Part shown: one piece after another, positions 1 through 5,205 of the stretch
Numbering within the stretch: the first letter of the stretch is position 1
Layout of the letters: each line of letters starts with the position of its first letter
Assembly: GCA_964460185.1 (NCBI GenBank)
Contig: CAYWTM010000170.1
Coordinates: 1 to 5,205 of the forward strand
Origin: JAVJPJ01 sp040217295
GTDB lineage: Bacteria > Pseudomonadota > Alphaproteobacteria > Rhodobacterales > Rhodobacteraceae
Reading direction: 5' to 3'
DNA length: 5,205 bases
The notes under the pieces: model-generated
The model's database searches: none
What the model was told of the DNA's origin: nothing
The model's input: the letters and a program-made list of their open reading frames with translations, nothing else
Translations under genes and position numbers: made by a program

Positions 1-993
1 CATCTTGTGGCGCGCCCTGACCGAGGCATGGGTGACATCCTTCCCCAGACACCGGATGCTGCCCCGCGCAACGGCCCGCAGCCCGGTGATGGCCTGGATC
101 AGGGCGGATTGACCATTGCCCTGAACGCCGGCAATGCCGACCACCTCGCCGCTGCGCACCGTCAGGCTGACATCGTCGACGGCGACACTGTCATTGTCGC
201 GCAGGACGCTAAGCCCGCTGATCTCGAGGATCGGTTCGCCCGGTTGGAAGGCGCTGCGATCGACCTCGAAATCCACCGGGCGACCCACCATGATCTCGGC
301 CAGGTCGGCCCGGGTCGCGGTCTTGGGGTCGCGTTCGCCCACGATCCGGCCCGCGCGCAGGACGCTGATGCGATCGGCGATCTGGATGATCTCGTTGAGT
401 TTGTGGGTGATGAAGACAATGGCCTTGCCCGCATCCCTGAGCGATCGCACGATCCCGAAGAAATCCTCCACCTCCTGTGGGGTCAGAACGGCGGTGGGCT
501 CATCGAGGATCAGCACATCGGCGGACCGGAACAGGACCTTGATGATCTCGACCCGTTGCTGCACGCCGACGGGAAGGGTTTCGACCCGCGCATCGGGATC
601 GATGCTCAGCCCGTGCTGCGTGCTGATCTCGCGCACCCTGGCGCTGGCGGACTTGAGGTCCAGGTGGTCCAGCGCCCCCACCGGTTCCACGCCCAGAACG
701 ACGTTTTCGGCGACGCTGAAGACCGGGACGAGCATGAAATGCTGATGCACCATGCCGATCCCGGCCGCGATGGCATCGCCCGGGTTGCCAAACCGGACTG
801 GCACGCCGTCGATCACGATCTCGCCCTCGTCAGGCTGGTAGAGGCCGCACAGCACGTTCATCAGCGTTGACTTGCCCGCGCCGTTTTCACCCAGAAGGCC
901 CAGAACCTCCCCCGCGCGCAGGTGCAGCGTGACATCTTCATTGGCCACGACCGGACCGAAGCGTTTGGTGATGCCCTTCAGGTCGACATCCAT
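1..993 (-). CDS. Nucleoside/BMP-type ABC transporter ATP-binding protein (3' end outside window)
   Basis: Cytoplasmic ATPase that would energise uptake of the ligand caught by the BMP protein encoded just upstream. The frame is open from ATG at 993 to the left edge, giving 331 codons of a family usually near 500 residues. The first domain is complete: Walker A GENGAGKST (35-43), the subtype hallmark MVHQHFMLVP (81-90), signature LPVGVQQRVEIIK (140-152), Walker B LILDEPTAVL (161-170) and H-loop THK (196-198). A second domain starts near 255 with the degenerate Walker A GVQGNGQSAL (289-298), as is normal for the tandem-domain sugar/nucleoside group (RbsA, YufO/NupO type). The start is supported by AAGGGA (plus-strand 1001-1006) 7 nt upstream. 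The binding-protein gene ends 27 bp upstream, so the two are probably cotranscribed. The transported substrate cannot be read from this protein. The class is very secure. Confidence 0.95.
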   Translation of the reverse strand, partial: MDVDLKGITKRFGPVVANEDVTLHLRAGEVLGLLGENGAGKSTLMNVLCGLYQPDEGEIVIDGVPVRFGNPGDAIAAGIGMVHQHFMLVPVFSVAENVVLGVEPVGALDHLDLKSASARVREISTQHGLSIDPDARVETLPVGVQQRVEIIKVLFRSADVLILDEPTAVLTPQEVEDFFGIVRSLRDAGKAIVFITHKLNEIIQIADRISVLRAGRIVGERDPKTATRADLAEIMVGRPVDFEVDRSAFQPGEPILEISGLSVLRDNDSVAVDDVSLTVRSGEVVGIAGVQGNGQSALIQAITGLRAVARGSIRCLGKDVTHASVRARHKM

Positions 994-1020
994 CTGCGGT
1001 TCCCTTCGATGCCAGCGGGG

Positions 1021-2043
1021 TTACGGGGCACCTACCGAGATGCTGCCATCGATGATCCCGGCACGGATTTCGGTCAGTTCGGCCACCAGCTCCCGCGGGA
1101 CGGCATCTTCGAAATCATGGAACGGCGCGATATTGACCCCCCCGTTCGCAAGGGTGCCGACAATCAGGCCGCCCTCGAAATCTCCATCAATTGCCTGTGC
1201 GATCACCTGATAGACGGTGGCGTCCATCCGCTTGACGATCGAGGTCAGGTAGACATGGCGGCGTTCGGGGTCGGTTTCGTACAGGTCGGCGTCGACGCCG
1301 ATGATCATCAATTCCTCAACCCCCAGTTCATTGGCCAGCGCAGCCGAGCCAAGGCCCACCGGACCTGCGACCGGCAGAACAATGTCGGCCCCTTCGTCAT
1401 AGAGGTTCTGCGCAAAGGCCCGGCCGTCATCGAGAGATTCGAAATTGTTGGTAAAAAGCCCTTCGCGGCTGTCGGGCGACCAGCCAAGCACGGTGACATC
1501 GGTGCCATGACGGTCATTGTAAAGGTCGACCCCGTAGGCGAAGCCGTCCATGAAGACGGTCACGGGCGGAATGTTGATGCCCCCGAAGGTGCCGACAATC
1601 CCGGTCTGTGTCATGCCGGCCGCAAGGTAGCCGGCCAGGAAAGCGGCCTCGTCCGTGGCATAGACCTGACCCAGGACATTGGGCAGGGGCGGGTCATAGG
1701 CAAAGTCGACGATCGAAAACATCTGATCGGGATTGGCCTCGGCCGCAGCCTGGGTGGCGTCGCCCAAAAGGAAGCCGATGGTAAAGATCACATCGCACGC
1801 CCCCCCGAGGAGCGAATTGATATTGGCCTCGTAATCCGTCTCGGCCTCGGATTCGAGGAAACGGCCCGTGACGCCCAGATTGGCCTCGGCCTCCACCACG
1901 CCGCGCCAGGCGGTCTGGTTGAAACTGTTGTCATCAATGCCGCCGGTGTCGGTCACCTGGCAGGCGGTGAAGGCACTGACCGGGGCCGCAAGGCACAAGG
2001 CAAGGGGCAGGGCCATGGCGGGGAGTGTCTGACGTAGATGCAT
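1021..2043 (-). CDS. BMP/PnrA-family ABC transporter substrate-binding protein
   Basis: Predicted periplasmic binding protein of 340 residues, the usual family size. Residues 1-24 look like a Sec signal peptide (basic H-L-R start, hydrophobic core, cleavage after V-S-A). The mature part opens with the family motif VTDTGGIDDNSFNQTAW (30-46) and ends with NGGVNIAPF near the C-terminus, both typical of Bmp/PnrA/Med proteins. A GTFGGINIPPV segment in the middle matches the family hinge region. The frame is open upstream to an ATG at 2076, but I chose ATG 2043 because GGAGG (2051-2055) lies 7 nt before it and the signal peptide begins there. Position -3 to the early Cys28 is Phe, so this is probably not a lipoprotein. 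Characterised relatives bind nucleosides or purines; the ligand here is unknown. It is followed by its ATPase gene after 27 bp. Confidence 0.95.
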   Translation of the reverse strand: MHLRQTLPAMALPLALCLAAPVSAFTACQVTDTGGIDDNSFNQTAWRGVVEAEANLGVTGRFLESEAETDYEANINSLLGGACDVIFTIGFLLGDATQAAAEANPDQMFSIVDFAYDPPLPNVLGQVYATDEAAFLAGYLAAGMTQTGIVGTFGGINIPPVTVFMDGFAYGVDLYNDRHGTDVTVLGWSPDSREGLFTNNFESLDDGRAFAQNLYDEGADIVLPVAGPVGLGSAALANELGVEELMIIGVDADLYETDPERRHVYLTSIVKRMDATVYQVIAQAIDGDFEGGLIVGTLANGGVNIAPFHDFEDAVPRELVAELTEIRAGIIDGSISVGAP

Positions 2044-2244
2044 GTTCGATCCTCCGGTTGGGGCAGGGCGCCGCACCAGGGATCGTCAATGCCTCACAAA
2101 GGCCGGGCACCGGGACCGCGGGGGGCGGGTCTCACCATCGTCTGTGAAAAGTATGGGGGTGAAATCCGCGGCCCGATTGATCCGCGTCAACCGTGGTGGC
2201 GAAATCGCAAACGGGTCACAAGGCGGGGGGCAAACCGCACGGTG
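2044..2244. other. Intergenic gap between the antiporter and BMP genes
   Basis: This 201-bp gap must hold the 3' end of the antiporter transcript and probably the promoter of the BMP operon, both on the minus strand. I find no convincing intrinsic terminator. The best fold is a weak nested dyad, ccgt (2191-2194) with acgg (2211-2214) enclosing gcg (2199-2201) with cgc (2206-2208), and it lacks a T-tract. Minus-strand TTGACG hexamers occur twice, but neither has an acceptable -10 at 16 to 18 bp. No tRNA, riboswitch or short coding region was recognised. Confidence 0.4.
2051..2055 (-). promoter_or_regulatory. Ribosome binding site deciding the BMP protein start
   Basis: The minus strand reads GGAGG here, 7 nt before ATG 2043. 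The upstream in-frame ATG at 2076 would place this site inside the coding region, so it argues for the shorter protein that begins with the signal peptide. Confidence 0.8.
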
Positions 2245-3411
2245 TCATTTTTCCTCGGGGACGCGCGACAGGGCGAATTGCGTGAACAGCGGCCCCACCA
2301 GTTCAAAGACGATGGTGCTTGCGATGGTGATCGCGACGATCTGCGCCGCGTGATCGGGGAACCGGTCCGCGCTGGCCAGTGCCATGCCGATGGCCACCCC
2401 CGCCTGCGGCGTCAGCGCCATCCCCATCAAGAGCCCCTCGCGCCCACCAAGACCCGACAGGCGCGCGCCGGTCCATCCGCCGATCAGGCGCGCCGCCATG
2501 CGGGCCGCGACATAGGCCGCGCCCACCCAGCCGAACTCGGCCAGCAGGCCTATATCCAGCAACCCACCCGCCATGATGAAGAACATCAGCACGAAGGGCC
2601 ATTCGATGCGCTCGATTTCGTGAAAGGGATAATGGTGGTGACGCGCCAGGTTGACCACGATGACGCCCGCCATCATGCCCGCCAGCAGATACGACACCTC
2701 CAGGTACAGCGCCATGCCGGCGCAGATCAGCACGATGCCAAGCGCCTCCAGAAGCGACGGCTCTCCCCGTTTGAGGCGTCCGGTCAGATAGGCGGCCGGC
2801 AGGCCGATCGCGGCCCCCAGGGCCAGACCGCCGCCGGCCTCCCACAGGCCGAAAAGCATGGCCTCGCCCGCGCTTTCACCGCCGCCAAGCAAGGCGGCGA
2901 CCATCACCAGCAGGCTGAAGATCAACAACCCCCACGCATCGTCTATCGCCACGATTCCCAGCAGATTGGTGGCAAACCGCCCCTTGCGTCCCGATTGACG
3001 CACCACATCGCGCGTGGCCGCAGGCGCCGTGGCCGCTGATATCCCCGCCATCACGAGCGCCACCTGGACCGACGTGCCTATCGCAAGCAAGGCCACCGCA
3101 ACCCCGATTGCCGAAATCAAGACGACACTGAGCGATGTCACCATGATCTCGCGCCCGTGGGCAGCCAGCGCAGTGCGTTCCAGCGATCCGCCCAGCAAGA
3201 AGGCGACCATGGTCAGCGCGAAGGCCGAAAATGCCTCTTCGCCGGTCTGCAGGGCCACGGGCAGCACGTCCAGTCCAGGCGGGCCAAGGGCCGCGCCGAG
3301 CAAGATCAGCAAGGTTACCCGCGGAACATGAATGATCCGCCCAAACGCATCCAGGGCAAGCGCCACCAGAAACAGCGCCCCGAACCCGACCATCTGCAGG
3401 GCGGACTCCAT
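2245..3411 (-). CDS. CPA2-type cation/proton antiporter (Kef/NapA-like membrane protein)
   Basis: Integral inner-membrane exchanger, presumably Na+ or K+ against H+. It has 388 residues and about 11-13 hydrophobic segments, with no C-terminal RCK/TrkA domain, so it resembles NapA-sized CPA2 members and not full-length KefB/C. Visible family features are the unwound-helix segment ATAPAAT (127-133), the paired aspartates AIDDAWG (155-161, Asp157-Asp158) expected in the ion-binding site, LLAGMMAGV (242-250), PFVLMFFIMAGGLLDIG (272-288) and the late GLLMGMALTPQAGVAIG (326-342). The Asp-Asp pair is associated with electrogenic exchange in this superfamily; ion specificity cannot be read. The start codon is 9 bp after the cytochrome stop and has only a weak ribosome site. 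ATG 3393 (Met7) is an alternative, with GGAG about 12 nt upstream. Likely cotranscribed with the cytochrome. Confidence 0.92.
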   Translation of the reverse strand: MESALQMVGFGALFLVALALDAFGRIIHVPRVTLLILLGAALGPPGLDVLPVALQTGEEAFSAFALTMVAFLLGGSLERTALAAHGREIMVTSLSVVLISAIGVAVALLAIGTSVQVALVMAGISAATAPAATRDVVRQSGRKGRFATNLLGIVAIDDAWGLLIFSLLVMVAALLGGGESAGEAMLFGLWEAGGGLALGAAIGLPAAYLTGRLKRGEPSLLEALGIVLICAGMALYLEVSYLLAGMMAGVIVVNLARHHHYPFHEIERIEWPFVLMFFIMAGGLLDIGLLAEFGWVGAAYVAARMAARLIGGWTGARLSGLGGREGLLMGMALTPQAGVAIGMALASADRFPDHAAQIVAITIASTIVFELVGPLFTQFALSRVPEEK

Positions 3412-3420
3412 GCTCGACGC

Positions 3421-4509
3421 TCAGGGCCGGGTCAGTGCGGCGATATCCACCTCGATCACGGTGCCCAGATCGGCCAGGCTGTCGTACAGCAATTGCAGCG
3501 CGTAATGCGGGTTATGCGCGAAAGCGCCGCCGTCTTGGGCGACGAACTGGTAGTTGTAGGCCGCACGCAACAGGCGCGGTGTCCAGCTTTGGTAGCGGTT
3601 CGGGAACGCGGCCTCGCCCGCGGAAATGGCCCCGTCACCGTCCGTGTCGATGAAGAAGTAGGGATAGGCCCCCGCGGCGTAGATGATCGGCGTGCCCGAA
3701 ACCTCTTGTGCGTACCGCATGATGGCACCACCCAGATCGGCGTGCAGCGTGGCGATGGGGTCGGCTATGCCCTCGGCGGTGTTGCCATCGCCGTCGTAAT
3801 CGGCGGGCGATGTCCGGATCGCGGCGAAACTGTCTGCGCCGGCATGGCAGCTTGTGCAGGAGTCGAACGACACCTGCAGGCTGTGGGGCGAATGGCAGGT
3901 CGAACAGGTGTTCAGACCTTCGACATGGGTAAATGGCCCCGCATAGAGGCGATCGGGGTATTCATACCCGCCATGAACCGCCCCACCCAGGGCCGTGGCC
4001 GCACCCACGGCGTAATGGGAATTCACGAACCCCAGGTCGGCCGATACGACATCGGCCGCCAGATCGGCCGTGGCGGTATCGACGGCGCCGGTCGAGGCGC
4101 GCCCCTGATGGCAGACCGAACACACCGCCGAGCCGCGATCCAGCGCGATATGCTCGCCCGACGGGAAGGGCACAACGCTCAGATCGGCCGCCGCCGCACT
4201 ATGGCAGGTCGCGCATCCCACCACTGCGCCAAGCAAAACCGGTTCCGCAATCGCGCCGACGGTCTCCATCGGTCCGCTCAGGTAGTCATTCAGCCCGATG
4301 GACGAATGACAGACCGCGCAACTGCCCGGAATCTCGCCATCCTCGTTCCAATGGGTGAACGCCTCGGAGGTGCGATCCGCATGGGGGGAGGCCATCCAGG
4401 CCTCGGTGATCGCGGTCAGGTTGGGCGCTGCGGCGTCCTGGGCCGTAACCGGCAGGCATAGCCCGACGGTGATGGCAGCAAAAAGGGCGGTGATGCGAAA
4501 TGACGGCAT
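3421..4509 (-). CDS. Secreted pentaheme c-type cytochrome with EF-hand loop
   Basis: Predicted periplasmic electron carrier of 362 residues. Residues 1-23 form a Sec signal peptide (cleavage V-T-A before Gln24), and no other membrane segment is evident. Five covalent heme motifs are visible: CAVCH (64-68), CATCH (99-103), CSVCH (130-134), CSTCH (202-206) and CTSCH (218-222). At least ten further histidines could supply distal ligands. After the heme region comes DTDGDGAISAGE (288-299), an exact match to the 12-residue EF-hand calcium loop, and a partial second one, DYDGDG (237-242). The C-terminal HNPHYALQLLYDSLADL (332-348) resembles tails I recall from other multiheme cytochromes. The start was moved from ATG 4551 to 4509 because of GGAGG 7 nt upstream and the signal peptide. 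It lies divergent from nqrA and 9 bp before the antiporter, behind an FNR box. Electron partners and any enzymatic role are unknown. Confidence 0.93.
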   Translation of the reverse strand: MPSFRITALFAAITVGLCLPVTAQDAAAPNLTAITEAWMASPHADRTSEAFTHWNEDGEIPGSCAVCHSSIGLNDYLSGPMETVGAIAEPVLLGAVVGCATCHSAAAADLSVVPFPSGEHIALDRGSAVCSVCHQGRASTGAVDTATADLAADVVSADLGFVNSHYAVGAATALGGAVHGGYEYPDRLYAGPFTHVEGLNTCSTCHSPHSLQVSFDSCTSCHAGADSFAAIRTSPADYDGDGNTAEGIADPIATLHADLGGAIMRYAQEVSGTPIIYAAGAYPYFFIDTDGDGAISAGEAAFPNRYQSWTPRLLRAAYNYQFVAQDGGAFAHNPHYALQLLYDSLADLGTVIEVDIAALTRP

Positions 4510-4516
4510 TGACTGT

Positions 4517-4521
4517 CCTCC
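4517..4521 (-). promoter_or_regulatory. Ribosome binding site deciding the cytochrome start
   Basis: The minus strand reads GGAGG, 7 nt before ATG 4509, the same spacing as for the BMP gene. It excludes the upstream ATG 4551, whose added 14 residues would bury the signal peptide. Confidence 0.8.
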
Positions 4522-4588
4522 GGGTGTGGGGGCGTGGGAACGCGGGATCATCGTGACCGGATAAAGCCATGTATCGCGTGCGGTCGAC

Positions 4589-4602
4589 TTGATTCAGATC
4601 AA
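4589..4602. promoter_or_regulatory. FNR/FnrL-type operator in the divergent promoter region
   Basis: TTGATTCAGATCAA is an exact match to the FNR consensus TTGAT-N4-ATCAA, and the dyad extends one more base pair on each side (c4588, g4603). Its centre is 86 nt from the cytochrome ATG and 82 nt from the nqrA ATG, so it could serve either or both. Activation by FNR at -41.5 would put the minus-strand start near 4554, with a weak -10 CTTTAT at 4561-4566, and the plus-strand start near 4637, with a weak -10 at 4625-4630. The box is certain as sequence; which FNR-family protein binds it, and in which direction it acts, is inferred. Confidence 0.8.
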
Positions 4603-4632
4603 GGGCACCCCGGCCTGATTGGTCAAAACTGT

Positions 4633-4654
4633 GTTGGACAGGCCCATATCCAAC
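4633..4654. repeat. 6-bp inverted repeat upstream of nqrA
   Basis: GTTGGA (4633-4638) and TCCAAC (4649-4654) are perfect inverted arms separated by 10 bp. The dyad lies between the FNR box and the nqrA start, at or just after the predicted transcription start. It could be an operator for a second regulator or a short leader hairpin. It does not fit the FNR spacing. A chance occurrence is possible. Confidence 0.4.
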
Positions 4655-4677
4655 CCGATCAGCCGCGCCGGAGCGTC

Positions 4678-5205
4678 ATGACACCCTTTGCGCCCCCCAC
4701 TGCCCCCATTGCCCCCATGTCGGTCGCCCTGTTGGGGGAGGATTATCCCGGCCTGCGTATCCATGCCGAAGTGGCCGCGGGGGATCTGGTCCGGCCGGGG
4801 CAGGTCCTGTTTCGCGACGCCCGGCGCCCCGGCATTTGTTTCGTGGCACCGATTGCGGGCCGGGTCGCGGCCCTGACGCTGGGTCCGCGCCGGGTGTTTT
4901 CGTCGCTTGTCATCGACCCCGATGGACAAGCGCCCCCCGATCCGGTGGCAAGCCCTGACACCGCCGGCGACGCTCGTGCGCTGCTGCTTGCATCCGGGCT
5001 TTGGCCGGCCTTCGTGACGCGCCCCTTCGGCGGTCCGCCCGATCCCGACGCACACCCCGATGCAATCATCGTCTCGGCGGTGCCGTCGAGTGTGTGTGCC
5101 CCCGATCCGGCCGATGTCCTGCACGGCAGGCAGGTGGAGTTCGAAACCGGCCTCGAGGCGCTGACAACGCTGTCCGAACCGTCCGATGCGTTGGTGCATC
5201 TCTGC
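4678..5205 (+). CDS. nqrA: NqrA-like subunit of Na+-translocating NADH:quinone reductase (5' part only)
   Basis: The first 176 residues of a protein matching NqrA, the RnfC-related but cofactor-poor cytoplasmic subunit of the Na+-pumping NADH:quinone reductase, usually near 450 residues. Recognisable blocks in order are VALLGEDYPGLR (15-26), GDLVRPGQVLF (35-45), PGICFVAPIAGRV (51-63, barrel-sandwich fold), RRVFSSLVI (71-79), LLLASGLWPAFVTRPF (102-117) and APDPADVL (141-148). No CxxCxxC cluster motif has appeared by the edge, which fits NqrA better than RnfC, although RnfC clusters lie later. The start at 4678 has GGAG at 4670-4673 with a short 4-nt spacing; ATG 4717 has no ribosome site. The usual N-terminal GLDLPIAG-type segment is replaced by a Pro/Ala-rich stretch. 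The remaining nqr genes would be expected to the right. Transcribed away from the cytochrome, with the FNR box between them. Confidence 0.85.
   Translation, partial: MTPFAPPTAPIAPMSVALLGEDYPGLRIHAEVAAGDLVRPGQVLFRDARRPGICFVAPIAGRVAALTLGPRRVFSSLVIDPDGQAPPDPVASPDTAGDARALLLASGLWPAFVTRPFGGPPDPDAHPDAIIVSAVPSSVCAPDPADVLHGRQVEFETGLEALTTLSEPSDALVHLC
4693..4719 (+). repeat. Three tandem 9-bp units in the nqrA 5' end
   Basis: The units ccccccact, gcccccatt and gcccccatg follow each other in frame and encode Pro-Pro-Thr, Ala-Pro-Ile and Ala-Pro-Met. They form the Pro/Ala-rich N-terminus and end at the alternative ATG 4717. Their nearly identical sequence suggests slippage-type expansion. Confidence 0.6.

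Noticed and set aside
7..870. Plus-strand open frame of 287 codons
   Set aside because: It is antisense to the ABC ATPase, whose motifs are unmistakable. The product is a low-complexity Asp/His/Gly-rich shadow typical of high-GC DNA.
1960..2043. Possible lipobox in the BMP protein (F-T-A-C28)
   Set aside because: Phe at -3 does not fit the lipobox, and a good V-S-A signal peptidase I site precedes it.
2080..2200. Minus-strand TTGACG hexamers as -35 boxes for the BMP operon
   Set aside because: Neither has a -10 hexamer with more than two or three matches at a suitable distance, so no promoter is called.
922..3039. Two abutting long plus-strand open frames (922-2037 and 2038-3039)
   Set aside because: They are antisense to the BMP and antiporter genes, show no recognisable domain and have the Arg/Gly/Gln/His-rich composition of GC-driven shadows.
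3157..4461. Plus-strand open frame of 434 codons, the longest in the window
   Set aside because: It is antisense to the antiporter and cytochrome genes. The opposite strand has five CxxCH motifs, a signal peptide and good ribosome sites, so this frame is a shadow.
4613..4626. Second FNR-like half-site (gtcaa) near 4622-4626
   Set aside because: The left half does not match the consensus at all, so it is not a second box.
4594..5199. Minus-strand open frame of 201 codons
   Set aside because: It is antisense to nqrA, whose plus-strand product has clear NqrA blocks, and it would read through the divergent promoter region.

Overview
The window looks like chromosome of a high-GC alphaproteobacterium, most likely a Rhodobacterales-type organism. 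This rests on the strong G/C bias at third codon positions, the style of the proteins and a perfect FNR-type box; it is inference, not a database result. All five genes are bioenergetic or transport genes. Four lie on the minus strand (nucleoside-type ABC ATPase, BMP binding protein, cation/proton antiporter, pentaheme cytochrome c) and one on the plus strand (NqrA-like). The first and last genes run off the ends of the window.

Left part, positions 1 to 2043, minus strand: a BMP/PnrA-family periplasmic binding protein is followed after 27 bp by the ATPase of the same transporter type. The ATPase has two nucleotide-binding domains and is cut after 331 codons by the left edge. The permease genes would be expected further left. 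Together they form an uptake system of the nucleoside/basic-membrane-protein class with unknown ligand. A 201-bp gap (2044 to 2244) separates this unit from the genes upstream of it.

Right part, positions 2245 to 5205: a secreted pentaheme c-type cytochrome with an EF-hand loop is followed after only 9 bp by a CPA2-type cation/proton antiporter, both on the minus strand. Divergent from the cytochrome, on the plus strand, an NqrA-like subunit of a Na+-translocating NADH:quinone reductase begins and is cut by the right edge after 176 codons. The 168-bp divergent intergenic region carries the perfect FNR consensus TTGAT-N4-ATCAA almost midway between the two start codons, plus a second 6-bp dyad closer to nqrA.

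The most interesting reading is a low-oxygen-controlled sodium module: an Nqr-type pump (NADH oxidation, Na+ export), a periplasmic multiheme electron carrier and an antiporter that interconverts ion gradients, all arranged around one FNR site. It is loosely analogous to the pairing of Rnf with a multiheme cytochrome in Methanosarcina acetivorans. The pairing is seen in the sequence; the functional coupling is a hypothesis.
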